From UBA2365 sp964594045 (GTDB lineage Bacteria; Bacteroidota; Bacteroidia; Chitinophagales; Saprospiraceae), in NCBI GenBank assembly GCA_964594045.1, contig CAZQKR010000002.1:99650-163649 (forward strand): 64,000 nt of DNA, written 5' to 3'. The notes under the pieces were generated by a model. The model did not search any database, was not told the origin of the DNA, and was given only the letters and a program-made list of their open reading frames with translations. The first letter of the stretch is position 1; each line of letters starts with the position of its first letter. A program made the translations under genes and the position numbers. Positions 34,695 through 44,318 of the stretch are shown here, one piece after another.

Positions 34695-37049
34695 ATGAAT
34701 TCATTATTTTTTTTCAGGATGCTTCCCTTTTATTTCATATTGTTGGTTTTTCTGACCGGTATTACACTGACAGGACAGGCTTCTGACAAGATGAAATATG
34801 TTGAAAGCCAGGATGGAACCGGTACCGGGAATTTGCTTTACCTGCACTTTGACAAGCAGCATTACAACGCAGGTGAAACGATCTGGTTCAAAGCCTATTC
34901 ATTGAACCCGGTCAACAATTTACCTTTTGATCTAAAAGCAAATCTTTATCTGGAGCTGTATGATTTTTCAGGCAGGGAAATTTTTTTCAGGACATTCATA
35001 CTGGAAAAAGGTATTGCCTGGGGAAATGTCTACCTGAATACGGATCTGCCTGACGGAAATTACCTGATCAGGGCATATACCAGTTCTATGCTGCATTACG
35101 GAGAAGATTTTCTGTTTAAAAAATACCTGTACATTCAAAATCCTGACTACGGCAACTCCATTTCCAAAAAAGAGATCCAGCAGAATATTTCATTTAATGA
35201 TGACCTTGAGCGAAAACAGTCATCCATAAATCTTGAAATCCATCCTGAAGGAGGTAATCTGCTTTCCGGAACGAATAACAGACTGGTGTTATTTCTGTCC
35301 GACGGCCTTGGAAAGGGCATACAGGATCAGGGTTACATCCAGGATGATCAGGGCAAAAAAATTGCATCTTTCCAAACTGACGAGTATGGTTATGATTTGA
35401 TCTCCGTAAATCCCGGTCAACTGGTCAAATACAGCGCTGTTGTAGAGGGAATGAACGGAAAGAAGATCAGCAGGGATCTGCCTGTTGTCATTTCCAGCGG
35501 AGTGAATATCCATTTGAACAGAATCTCCGGGGACTCATTATTCCTGGATATTCTGTCAACGGGTAATCGAGGAAATGGTTTCACTCTGACCGGGAATAAA
35601 GGAGGAAGTGAGATTTACCGTCAAAAGCTGGTTGTGACCGGTGATCGCCAAACCATGGGTGTTCCATTGGATAAATTCACTCCGGGTATCGTGTTTTTTG
35701 AATTACTGGATGACCGGGCAAAAAGCCTGTCTCACAGAGCAGTGATCATTGAACACCAAAACCAGCCAAAAATTACAGTGATGTCACAGAATACCCGGAT
35801 AGAGCAGGATGAAGTCATCAATATCTATATGAACCTTTCAGATATCAATGGCTTGCCGCTTACCGGAGAATTATCCTTTTCTATATTGGCAGGTGATTTT
35901 CAATCAGCCAGTAAGGATTATGACATTTATACACAAATGTTCCTGATGTCCGGACAATCAACGGACCGGGAAATACTGACCAAGCTTGGTTTTTCGGGTT
36001 CGGAAGAATCAAAAAAGTATCTGGATATGTCCCTGATTTCAGGTACATATCCTGTGTACTCAATCCACCCTGCAAAGAGAAAGCAGCTAAAGGGTGATTT
36101 GTACAATGATTATGGAATAAAGGTCCGGGGTATGGTTAAAGATCCACTGAACGGCCAGCCAACTCCGAACATTCAGCTTCAGTTGAGCCAAAGAGTCGGT
36201 AATAAGAATACTTACGACGCTGTTTCTGATGAAAACGGAATATTTGAATTCGCTCAACTGGAACTACCGGACAGCGCTTTGATTGATATTTCAACTCCGG
36301 TGACCATAGGAGGTGTCAGGCCGAAAATTGAATTGATCGTTCCTGAGAAAAAGCAGTTGACCTATGAGCAAAACTTTTTTACACAAAGGCAAGCCTTGAC
36401 AGAACCTGGTAAAAACAGGAAAAAGTCCAGACAGCAGGATACTTCCGGAAAACAGACAACAGGATCGGTTTACGGGATGCCTGATCAAACCATTGTTGTC
36501 GGAGATAAGGTTGTTTACAGCAGTATGTTGCAACTTTTGCAACAAAGGGCTTCAGGATTGATGATATCAGGAAACAGCATTATGTTCAGAGGACCGTCAA
36601 GCATCAATTTCAGCAATGATCCGCTTTTCATCGTGGATCAGATCACAGTCAGTAAAGGAGAATTTTTACGGATTGATCCCCGGACAGTTGAGCGTATTGA
36701 ATTGTTCAAAGGCACGAGTGCAGCATTTTTCGGATCCAGAGGTGCAAACGGAGTTCTTGTTGCATACTTAAAAAAATCAGAAGAGCTTGAAAAGCCATTT
36801 CATGAATTTGTGGTGGAAGGATTTTCCTCCAGTGATGAATTCGTATTTGATATCGGGCAAATGCCTGAAAAGTTAGGACCAGGCCAAAGTACAACCGTGT
36901 GGTGGCAGCCATCTATTCATACGAGCGCCAACGGGAGTCTTAAGCTTCAGTTCAGAAAAATCCCGAATATACCACACTACAAAATGGTCATACAGGGAAT
37001 CAGCAAAAACGGCGGAGTTTTTTCTGGAGAATTTTTAATTGGAAAATAG
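34695..37049 (+). CDS. MG2-like envelope protein ending in a TonB plug domain without barrel
   Basis: A 784-aa exported protein with a signal peptide ending near LTGQAS. The start of the mature part has the MG2/macroglobulin-like pattern NLLYLHFDKQHYNAGETIWFKAYSL. Several beta-sandwich domains follow, including a carboxypeptidase-regulatory-like segment (about 477-560, GMVKDPLNGQPTPNIQLQL). Residues about 595-690 match a TonB-receptor plug (NDPLFIVDQITVSKGEFLRIDPRTVERIELFKGTSAAFFGSRGANGVLVAYLK). After it only about 90 residues remain, too few for a 22-strand barrel. Proteins of this type are frequent in Bacteroidota but uncharacterised. Its terminator is shared with the next gene. Confidence 0.72.
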   Translation: MNSLFFFRMLPFYFILLVFLTGITLTGQASDKMKYVESQDGTGTGNLLYLHFDKQHYNAGETIWFKAYSLNPVNNLPFDLKANLYLELYDFSGREIFFRTFILEKGIAWGNVYLNTDLPDGNYLIRAYTSSMLHYGEDFLFKKYLYIQNPDYGNSISKKEIQQNISFNDDLERKQSSINLEIHPEGGNLLSGTNNRLVLFLSDGLGKGIQDQGYIQDDQGKKIASFQTDEYGYDLISVNPGQLVKYSAVVEGMNGKKISRDLPVVISSGVNIHLNRISGDSLFLDILSTGNRGNGFTLTGNKGGSEIYRQKLVVTGDRQTMGVPLDKFTPGIVFFELLDDRAKSLSHRAVIIEHQNQPKITVMSQNTRIEQDEVINIYMNLSDINGLPLTGELSFSILAGDFQSASKDYDIYTQMFLMSGQSTDREILTKLGFSGSEESKKYLDMSLISGTYPVYSIHPAKRKQLKGDLYNDYGIKVRGMVKDPLNGQPTPNIQLQLSQRVGNKNTYDAVSDENGIFEFAQLELPDSALIDISTPVTIGGVRPKIELIVPEKKQLTYEQNFFTQRQALTEPGKNRKKSRQQDTSGKQTTGSVYGMPDQTIVVGDKVVYSSMLQLLQQRASGLMISGNSIMFRGPSSINFSNDPLFIVDQITVSKGEFLRIDPRTVERIELFKGTSAAFFGSRGANGVLVAYLKKSEELEKPFHEFVVEGFSSSDEFVFDIGQMPEKLGPGQSTTVWWQPSIHTSANGSLKLQFRKIPNIPHYKMVIQGISKNGGVFSGEFLIGK

Positions 37050-37094
37050 TCGGGATATAATTTTAAAACTATTGATAACAGTCTGATCCATCCA

Positions 37095-37127
37095 TAAAAA
37101 AAGGCCTGAACAATCAGGCCTTTTTTT
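37095..37127. terminator. Bidirectional rho-independent terminator
   Basis: A perfect 12-bp stem AAAAAGGCCTGA / TCAGGCCTTTTT with loop ACAA is followed by T on one side and preceded by A on the other. It lies between two convergent genes (stops at 37049 and 37144). Confidence 0.88.
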
Positions 37128-37143
37128 ATGATACCAGAATCGT

Positions 37144-39831
37144 TTAAATGCTTACTTCGTCCTCTATTGGAGAGAGATACAATTCACCGTAGGCAGTTTC
37201 ATGATCGATACTTCTGATCTTGAAATTCCTTTTACGGAACATGTGGAGCATGGTCGTATTGGCGTGCAGAACATTCGCGTATACTTTCTTCAGATTTCTC
37301 TCCTGGGCAATATCCAGTATGATATCGGTAAACCTGTTACCCAATCCAAGTCCCTGGTAAGTATCTTCCACGACAATGGCAAATTCAGCTTTTTCACCGC
37401 TGTGGTCTTCCACCAGGCGAACCACGCCGATCATGATCTTTTTGCCGTCCTCTTCTGCTTCAGCGATCAAAGCCATTTCCCTGTCATAATCGATCTGGGT
37501 ATATCTGACCAGTCTCTCGTGTGAGATCTCACCGATGTATCCAAAGAACCTGTAGTACTGTGTTTGCCTGGAGAACTTGCGGAACATTTCCTCCTCCATA
37601 GGTTCGTCTTCCGGTCTGATCGGTCTGATGATCACATCTTTACCACTCTTCAGTTTGAATTCATAGGTATATTTTGAAGGATACGGAGAGATCACCAGAT
37701 GTGAGTTCGCTTTGATCGGATTTTGAGCGATCTCTTCATCCAGGATCACTTTTGCATCAAGCACAATTCCGCCTTCGTGGTCCACAACGAACGGGTTGAT
37801 GTCAATTTCCTTGATCTCAGGAAAGTCCATGACAAGATAAGCAAATTTATAGATCAGGAACTGAAGCGTTTTGATGTCAGTGCCTTCCATACCGCGGTAA
37901 CCCTTCAGCAAGGTATAGATCTTGGTGTCTTCGATCAGCCTTTTGGCCAGGGACATGTTCATCGGAGGTAAGCCAACGTTGAGGTCCTTGAACAATTCAA
38001 CAGCTACACCACCCATACCGAACACAATGATCGGTCCGAAAATAGGGTCTTTTTTGGATCCGATGATGATCTCGTATTTTTTAGAGACCATCTCTTCGAT
38101 CAACACACCGATGATCTTGGCATCCGGACGTGCTTTTTTGGCAGCATCCATGATCTCCTTGTATGTTTCCATGGCCTGCTCTTTGGTAGAAATATTCAAT
38201 TTTACACCGCCGGTATCCGTTTTGTGCGTGATGTCCGGGGATGCGATTTTCATGACCACAGGGAATCCGATGTTTGCAGCCTTTTCACCGGCATCTTTAG
38301 CAGAAGTTGCAATGGCATGTTTGGTTACCGGAATTTCGTAATTCTCGAGCAAACGTTTTGCTTCATCTTCAGTCAGCACATATCGTTTTTGCTTGATGAT
38401 GCTTTGCAACAACTCTTTGTTTTTCTGAGTATTGGGCTTAAACTGTTGTGGAATTGTACTCGGTGTTTCATACAAGGCGGAAATACGTCTCGTGTATTTG
38501 AACATACTCATGAAGGTATACACTGCATTTTCCGGACCACGGTAAACCGGGATATTTCCCTGTTCCAGGATGGCGCGACCAACTCTTACATCGCTTTCAC
38601 CCATCCAGGAAGCCAATACAGGTTTTCTGGATTTTTTACCTATTTCTACTATTTCCTGAGCGATTTCATCAGGATTGGTCATGGATTGTGGGGTCAGAAT
38701 GACCAATAAACCATCCACATTCGGGTCATTGATCAGCGCTTTGGCAGCGAGGCCATATCTTTCATATCCGGCATCTCCGAGTACGTCCACAGGGTTTCCG
38801 TGGCTCCACATCGGAGGTAGTTGTTCATTGAGTATTTTCATGGTTGGCTCGCTCAATTCTGCAAGTTCGCCACCCAATTTGATCAAATGGTCAGTTGCAA
38901 GTACGCCAGGTCCTCCGGCATTGGTCAGGATGGCCAGTCTTTTACCTTCAGGTCTGGGTTGCATAGCCAGCGCCTGAGCTGCATTGAACAGCTGTTCGAT
39001 CGTATCCACAGAGATGATACCTGCGCGTTTGAAAGCTGCATCAAAAGCGGCATCGTTACCTGCAAGCGTACCTGTGTGTGACAATGCCACTTTGGCTCCT
39101 GCAGACGACTTACCGGCTTTTAGTACAATGATCGGCTTGGATCTTGCAAAAGCCCTGGCAGCACTCATGAATTTTCTGGCATGGGTAAGAGATTCCATGT
39201 AGATCACAATGCTGTTGGTGTTGGGATCCTGTCCGAAGTAGTCGATGAGGTCATGGAAGCCAACGTCGATCATGGAACCAATGGATACGAAATGACTGAA
39301 GCCAACATTTTGCTCAACAGACCAGTCAAGGATGGCAGTGCAAAGCGCACCACTCTGAGAGATGAAGGCTATTTTTCCGGGTTTAGCCATTTTGTTGGCA
39401 AAACTCACATTGAGTTTGATGGAGGGCTTGATGAATCCTAGACAGTTAGGGCCGATGATACGCATGTTATATTTTTTGGCCATTTCGCGGATATGTTCTC
39501 CCATGCCTTTCCCTTTGTCACCCGCTTCCAGGAATCCTGCTGAGATCACCACTACGCCGCCAACTCCATATTCTCCGCATTCCTTGATGATTTCCGGAAC
39601 CGTTTCCGCAGGGGTTGAGATCACCGCCAGGTCAATATTGTCCCTGGTATCCTTTAAAGAAGCATAACTTCTTACTCCGTAAATACTTTTATTTTTGTAG
39701 TTGATCGGATATACCGTTCCCTTAAAACCCGAACCGATCAGGTTTTTGATCAATGCATACCCTACTGTGCCTTCCCTGTTGGAAGCTCCAATTACCGCAA
39801 CGGTTTTGGGATCAAATATTTTGTCTAACAT
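37144..39831 (-). CDS. ADP-forming acyl-CoA synthetase fused to GNAT acetyltransferase (AcdAB-GNAT, Pat-like)
   Basis: An 895-aa cytoplasmic fusion. The order is a CoA-binding Rossmann domain (about 1-130, TVAVIGASNREGTVGYAL), succinyl-CoA-synthetase-like domains (about 150-450), an ATP-grasp domain (about 460-700) and a GNAT domain (about 730-890, with the acetyl-CoA loop VEDTYQGLGLGNRF). The architecture is that of Pat/PatZ lysine acetyltransferases. The phosphohistidine position of active ADP-forming synthetases is kept as His252 in VALSHTGTLAGND, whereas it is lost in E. coli PatZ. Thus both acetate-CoA ligase and protein-acetyltransferase activities are possible. It may link acetyl-CoA level to protein acetylation. 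Confidence 0.88.
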   Translation of the reverse strand: MLDKIFDPKTVAVIGASNREGTVGYALIKNLIGSGFKGTVYPINYKNKSIYGVRSYASLKDTRDNIDLAVISTPAETVPEIIKECGEYGVGGVVVISAGFLEAGDKGKGMGEHIREMAKKYNMRIIGPNCLGFIKPSIKLNVSFANKMAKPGKIAFISQSGALCTAILDWSVEQNVGFSHFVSIGSMIDVGFHDLIDYFGQDPNTNSIVIYMESLTHARKFMSAARAFARSKPIIVLKAGKSSAGAKVALSHTGTLAGNDAAFDAAFKRAGIISVDTIEQLFNAAQALAMQPRPEGKRLAILTNAGGPGVLATDHLIKLGGELAELSEPTMKILNEQLPPMWSHGNPVDVLGDAGYERYGLAAKALINDPNVDGLLVILTPQSMTNPDEIAQEIVEIGKKSRKPVLASWMGESDVRVGRAILEQGNIPVYRGPENAVYTFMSMFKYTRRISALYETPSTIPQQFKPNTQKNKELLQSIIKQKRYVLTEDEAKRLLENYEIPVTKHAIATSAKDAGEKAANIGFPVVMKIASPDITHKTDTGGVKLNISTKEQAMETYKEIMDAAKKARPDAKIIGVLIEEMVSKKYEIIIGSKKDPIFGPIIVFGMGGVAVELFKDLNVGLPPMNMSLAKRLIEDTKIYTLLKGYRGMEGTDIKTLQFLIYKFAYLVMDFPEIKEIDINPFVVDHEGGIVLDAKVILDEEIAQNPIKANSHLVISPYPSKYTYEFKLKSGKDVIIRPIRPEDEPMEEEMFRKFSRQTQYYRFFGYIGEISHERLVRYTQIDYDREMALIAEAEEDGKKIMIGVVRLVEDHSGEKAEFAIVVEDTYQGLGLGNRFTDIILDIAQERNLKKVYANVLHANTTMLHMFRKRNFKIRSIDHETAYGELYLSPIEDEVSI

Positions 39832-40224
39832 ATTAAAAAATTTATTATATTTTTTGTGTAATCTTAATAATTATTTCTTTTAGGGGGACTGTTAATTCAA
39901 GTCAACAAAATTATAATATTTTATTGTTAGAAAAAACAAATATTATACTGTTTAGTGTATTTTTTACACTTTCTTAATAACAGAATAAATAATTGTTTAT
40001 TGTTTGTTAAACGAAAAAAATAATCAATTATTTAAAATTATCAGATAAATTTCAAAATTAAATTCTTATATTATCTTTATTTGTAGCAATGAATTTTTTT
40101 AAATTTATCTATTGTAGACTGGATAAACCGCATTTTTTATCACAAAAATCAGACTTCGGGTAAAAATTCAGGGATCAACTTAAACAAAATTTTATTGTGC
40201 CTGACGTATATTTGCCGCGTGAAG
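39832..40224. other. Very AT-rich intergenic region
   Basis: 393 bp of strongly AT-rich DNA with many A and T tracts between two divergent genes (start codons at 39831 and 40225). No coding frame or RNA gene is seen. A TATATTTG box lies at its right end. Confidence 0.5.
40207..40214 (+). promoter_or_regulatory. -7-like box TATATTTG next to the mfd start
   Basis: TATATTTG matches TAnnTTTG but ends only 10 bp before the ATG at 40225, implying a nearly leaderless transcript, and no -33 TTG at 17-23 bp is seen. It may be fortuitous. Confidence 0.3.
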
Positions 40225-43200
40225 ATGGTGGAAGAGTTAATATCACGCTACCAAAGCAGTGATAAGATCAAAGAGCTGGCGGTGGCCGCCGGCAGTAGTG
40301 GCGCCCGGGTCCTCTCCCTGGAGGGAATTGCGGGCGGTCAGGATGCTTTTGCCCTTTCCGGACTGCTCCTGCACACAAACACGATCCAGCTGTTCATTGC
40401 AGAAAATAAGGAACAAGCAGCCTATTATTTCAATACACTGGAAACTTTATCAGGTGAGCAGGCAGCTTTCTTACCCGACTCCTTCAAGCGTCCGGGCAAT
40501 TTTGAAGAGATCAGCCATGGAAATGTTCAGTTGAGGACAGAGATCGCCTCCAGGCTCGGTTCCGGCATTTCTAGGGCGTTCACCATCATCACCTATCCTG
40601 AAGCGCTTTTTGAAAAAGTTGTCAAGCCGGACATGGTGGATGCCATGAAGATCCGTATTGCCAAAGGTGAACCCCTGGATGTGGATACCATGATCGACCT
40701 GATGATCTCCTACGATTTCAAGCGTGAGGAATATGTTTATGAACCCGGACAGTTTTCTATCCGAGGAGGTATCATCGATGTTTTCAACTATGCCAATGAG
40801 TGGCCTTACCGGATCGAACTGGCAGATGATGAGGTGGAGTCGATCCGGATGTTCGACCCGGTGACCCAGCTTTCAATCCGTTCGATCGAGAAGCTGACCA
40901 TTATCCCGAATGTCAACAGCCGGTTTTCCATGAAGGACAAGGTCTCCATGCTCCAGATACTACCTCAAAATTCGGTCATCTGGCTTAAAAATCCTGAAAT
41001 TCTGACTGATTCTCTGGTGGAATGCTTCGAAAGGGTCAGATTGCTGGAGAACAGGATCACCGCAGACACACAGGAAGAATTGTCAATTTTTTTCAGGGAA
41101 AGGGCATTTATCCTTCCCAACGAACTGATCGCCCAAATCAAAGGATTCACTACCCTGATCCAGGGTAATACCGGGGGAACAGGCCTTGAGATCAGTCAAA
41201 CCATACAATTCTCTGCCAAATCGCAAACTCATTTCAACCGCAATTTCAAATTGCTGATCGAAGATCTGGAAGCATATACAGAAGAGGAATACACCAATTA
41301 TCTCTGGGTTGGGAATGACAAGCAGATCAAACGCTTTAAACAGGTTTTTGAAGACCTGAATGCGCGGATTGAGTACAATCCCATCCCTGATTCGATCCAC
41401 GAGGGTTTTGTGGATCACGACCTTAAAGTGGTTTGCTACACAGACCACCAGATCTTCAAAAGACACCATGCCTACAGTCTGAGGACAGGTTATACCAAGG
41501 ATAAAGCCATCAATATCAGGATGTTGCGTGAACTTCAAAAGGGCGATTTCATCACGCACATCGACCACGGGATCGGAGTTTACCAGGGACTTGAAAAGAT
41601 ATCGATCAACGGAAATGTACAGGAGGCGGTCAAACTCATTTACAAAAACAACGATATCCTTTGGGTAAGCATCAATTCCCTGCACAAGATTTCCAAATAT
41701 TCGGGTAAGGAAGGGAATATGCCTGTCATGGACAAACTCGGTTCAGACAGGTGGAAAAAACTAAAGGCTAAAACCAAAAAGCAGATCAAGGATATCGCTC
41801 AGGATCTGATCCTGCTTTACGCAAAACGCAAAAATTCAATCGGACACTCATTTCCGGCTGACGATTATATGCAGGCCGAGCTGGAAGCCTGTTTTATGTA
41901 TGAAGATACGCCTGATCAGGCCAGCGCGACTGAAGCTGTAAAGGATGATATGCAGAAAGCCTATCCGATGGACAGGCTGATCTGTGGTGATGTGGGTTTT
42001 GGTAAAACGGAAATTGCCGTCAGGGCAGCCTTCAAATCTGTTCTGGGAGGAAAACAGGTCGCGATCCTGGTTCCGACCACTATCCTGGCATTACAGCATT
42101 ACCGGACATTTACAGAGCGATTGCAGGATTTTAAGGTGACTATAGATTATATCAACCGGTTCAGGTCAACAGCGGAAAAGACGCAGTTGTACAAGAAGAT
42201 CAAGGAGGGAACTGTGGATATAGTCATAGGAACACATGCATTGCTCAACCAAAAAACGATGTTCAAAGACCTTGGCTTGCTGATCCTGGATGAGGAACAA
42301 AAATTCGGAGTTGCCGCAAAAGAAAAACTAAGAGGTCTAAAGGTGAATGTGGATACACTGACGCTGACTGCCACTCCGATACCCAGAACACTGCAGTTTT
42401 CTCTTTTGGGTGCAAGGGATATGTCGATTTTGAGGACTGCTCCGCCCAACAGGCAACCGATCTATACAGAAAGGCGTGTTTTTTCAGAGCATCTGATCGT
42501 GGATGCGATCAATTTTGAAGTTGACCGTGGCGGGCAGGTGTTTTTTATACACAACAGGGTTAAAAACCTGGCAGAACTCACTGTGATGATCAAAAAACTG
42601 TTGCCTGATGTCCGGATTGCCATGGCGCATGGTCAAATGGAAGGAAAGCAACTCGAAAAAACACTTTTGGATTTTATAGATAAAAAGTACGACGTGCTGA
42701 TCAGTACCAATATCATAGAAACCGGGCTGGACATTCCCAATGCCAATACGATGATCATCAACAATGCACACCAGTTCGGGCTCAGCGACCTGCATCAGTT
42801 GCGCGGAAGGGTTGGCCGGTCCAACAAGCAGGCATACTGTTATCTTTTTGCGCCTCCGCTCAGCACATTGACCACGGACGCCAAATTGCGGTTGAAAACC
42901 CTCGAGGATTTTTCAGATCTCGGAAGCGGCCTGGATATTTCCATGAGAGACCTGGATATTCGCGGGGCGGGAAATCTTTTAGGCGCAGAGCAAAGTGGTT
43001 TTATCACGGATATAGGCTATGAAACCTACGAGAAGATCCTGGAAGAGGCGATCATGGAGCTGAAGGAGAATGAATTCAAAGAATTATTTGCAGAAGAAAA
43101 TCCCGAAGGCAAAACTTACATCAGGGATGTGGAGGTCGACACGGATATAGAAATGCTGATCCCGAGCGAATACATCAGTCAGACGCAGGAAAGGCTTCAT

Positions 43201-43596
43201 CAGTACAATGTGCTGGACCGTCTGGAAAATGAAGAAGGTATCAGCAAATTTATCTCTGAACTTGTGGATCGCTATGGAAAATTACCTCACCAGATCTACA
43301 ATTTAATTGAAGGTTTGAGGATAAGATGGAAGTGCAAGGAATTGGGTTTTGAACGTTTTTCATTGAAAGACAACAAGATGAGGTGCTTTTTTATCAGCAA
43401 TCAAAATTCCAGCTATTTTGAAGGACCTGTTTTCAATCATATTCTCCAGTTTGTCACCACGCATGGTTCAGCACAACGCCTGACCCTCAAACAAACTCCG
43501 AAGCATCTCATCCTGATCAAGGAAAATGTTCGTTCATTGAAGGGTGCGCGGTTGGCATTGGAGGAGATTGAGCGGAAGGAAAAAGTTAATGAGTAG
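40225..43596 (+). CDS. mfd: Transcription-repair coupling factor Mfd
   Basis: A DNA translocase of 1123 aa that releases stalled RNA polymerase and recruits UvrAB to damage. The ATG at 40225 (MVEELISRYQ) is preferred; upstream TTG (40195) and GTG (40219) codons are in frame. Regions in order are a UvrB-homology module (about 1-330) and the RNA-polymerase-interacting CarD-like domain (about 430-510, THIDHGIGVYQGLEKI). A RecG-like helicase follows, with Walker A GDVGFGKTEIA, motif II LDEEQKFG, motif III TATPIPRTL, the STNIIETGLDIPN segment and motif VI QLRGRVGRS. The TRCF C-terminal domain is at about 960-1080. All motifs are intact and length is normal. Confidence 0.95.
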   Translation: MVEELISRYQSSDKIKELAVAAGSSGARVLSLEGIAGGQDAFALSGLLLHTNTIQLFIAENKEQAAYYFNTLETLSGEQAAFLPDSFKRPGNFEEISHGNVQLRTEIASRLGSGISRAFTIITYPEALFEKVVKPDMVDAMKIRIAKGEPLDVDTMIDLMISYDFKREEYVYEPGQFSIRGGIIDVFNYANEWPYRIELADDEVESIRMFDPVTQLSIRSIEKLTIIPNVNSRFSMKDKVSMLQILPQNSVIWLKNPEILTDSLVECFERVRLLENRITADTQEELSIFFRERAFILPNELIAQIKGFTTLIQGNTGGTGLEISQTIQFSAKSQTHFNRNFKLLIEDLEAYTEEEYTNYLWVGNDKQIKRFKQVFEDLNARIEYNPIPDSIHEGFVDHDLKVVCYTDHQIFKRHHAYSLRTGYTKDKAINIRMLRELQKGDFITHIDHGIGVYQGLEKISINGNVQEAVKLIYKNNDILWVSINSLHKISKYSGKEGNMPVMDKLGSDRWKKLKAKTKKQIKDIAQDLILLYAKRKNSIGHSFPADDYMQAELEACFMYEDTPDQASATEAVKDDMQKAYPMDRLICGDVGFGKTEIAVRAAFKSVLGGKQVAILVPTTILALQHYRTFTERLQDFKVTIDYINRFRSTAEKTQLYKKIKEGTVDIVIGTHALLNQKTMFKDLGLLILDEEQKFGVAAKEKLRGLKVNVDTLTLTATPIPRTLQFSLLGARDMSILRTAPPNRQPIYTERRVFSEHLIVDAINFEVDRGGQVFFIHNRVKNLAELTVMIKKLLPDVRIAMAHGQMEGKQLEKTLLDFIDKKYDVLISTNIIETGLDIPNANTMIINNAHQFGLSDLHQLRGRVGRSNKQAYCYLFAPPLSTLTTDAKLRLKTLEDFSDLGSGLDISMRDLDIRGAGNLLGAEQSGFITDIGYETYEKILEEAIMELKENEFKELFAEENPEGKTYIRDVEVDTDIEMLIPSEYISQTQERLHQYNVLDRLENEEGISKFISELVDRYGKLPHQIYNLIEGLRIRWKCKELGFERFSLKDNKMRCFFISNQNSSYFEGPVFNHILQFVTTHGSAQRLTLKQTPKHLILIKENVRSLKGARLALEEIERKEKVNE

Positions 43597-43622
43597 ATTT
43601 TTAAGTTATTTGAATTTGCTTA

Positions 43623-44318
43623 TTACGCTAATAATTTCTCTAATTTCATTTTCCACTTTTCCCAGTCTTTCATTTCCTTGGTCTGTAAATCTATAAATTT
43701 CTGTGTGTGGTCGTGATGGATTAAATGACAAAGTTCGTGTATAATAACATACTCAATACATCCTTTTGGAGCTTTAATCAATTCTGGATTTAGAATGATT
43801 TTCCCTTTTGGTGTGCAACTTCCCCAACGTGTCGGCATGTCTCGTAAAACAATAGAACTTGGTTCGACTTTATGTTTTTTGAACTTGTCAATGAGTGGTT
43901 GTGCGATATTATGGAACTTTTTCCGTGCATGTTGTAAATACCAATCGTTTAATAAATCTTTAGCTCTTGACTTTTCGCTTGCTGTTACTTCTATGAATTT
44001 GCCTTTTAGTTTTACCGACTCCTCTTTATCAAGTTCAATTTTCAAACGGTATTGTCTGCCCAAATACAAATGCGTTTCACCACTAATATATTTTCTGTTT
44101 GGCGTTTTTGGCTGAAAGGAAAGAAAGAAGCTTTGTTGTTTAATTATCCAAGGTGCTTTTTTTCTTACTTTCTCTTTTACTTTTTCTATGGTTGTGTCTG
44201 TTGGAGCTTTTACCAATACTTCCATTTCAGGTGTAACAGTTATGCCAAGTGATTTCCTGTCAGAATACTCCAAACGAAAATCTAATGTTCTACTACCAAA
44301 CTGTATAGATGTTTTCAT
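43623..44318 (-). CDS. YgjP-type (DUF45/M48-like) zinc metalloprotease of the type I RM locus
   Basis: A 231-aa protein of the YgjP/DUF45 metal-dependent hydrolase family. The zinc motif is HELCHLIHHDH near residues 192-202, with the preceding RWGSCTPKGKIILNPELIKAP signature. It is the last gene of the locus and its ATG overlaps the hsdR stop codon (TAATG), so translation is coupled. Members of this family are often found directly after hsdR in bacteria. The role there is not settled; processing or turnover of the restriction subunit is a common suggestion (inference). Confidence 0.88.
   Translation of the reverse strand: MKTSIQFGSRTLDFRLEYSDRKSLGITVTPEMEVLVKAPTDTTIEKVKEKVRKKAPWIIKQQSFFLSFQPKTPNRKYISGETHLYLGRQYRLKIELDKEESVKLKGKFIEVTASEKSRAKDLLNDWYLQHARKKFHNIAQPLIDKFKKHKVEPSSIVLRDMPTRWGSCTPKGKIILNPELIKAPKGCIEYVIIHELCHLIHHDHTQKFIDLQTKEMKDWEKWKMKLEKLLA

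Noticed and set aside
34695..37049. Complete TonB-dependent receptor (SusC-like)
   Set aside because: The plug domain lies near the C-terminus and no barrel follows; there is also no SusD gene.
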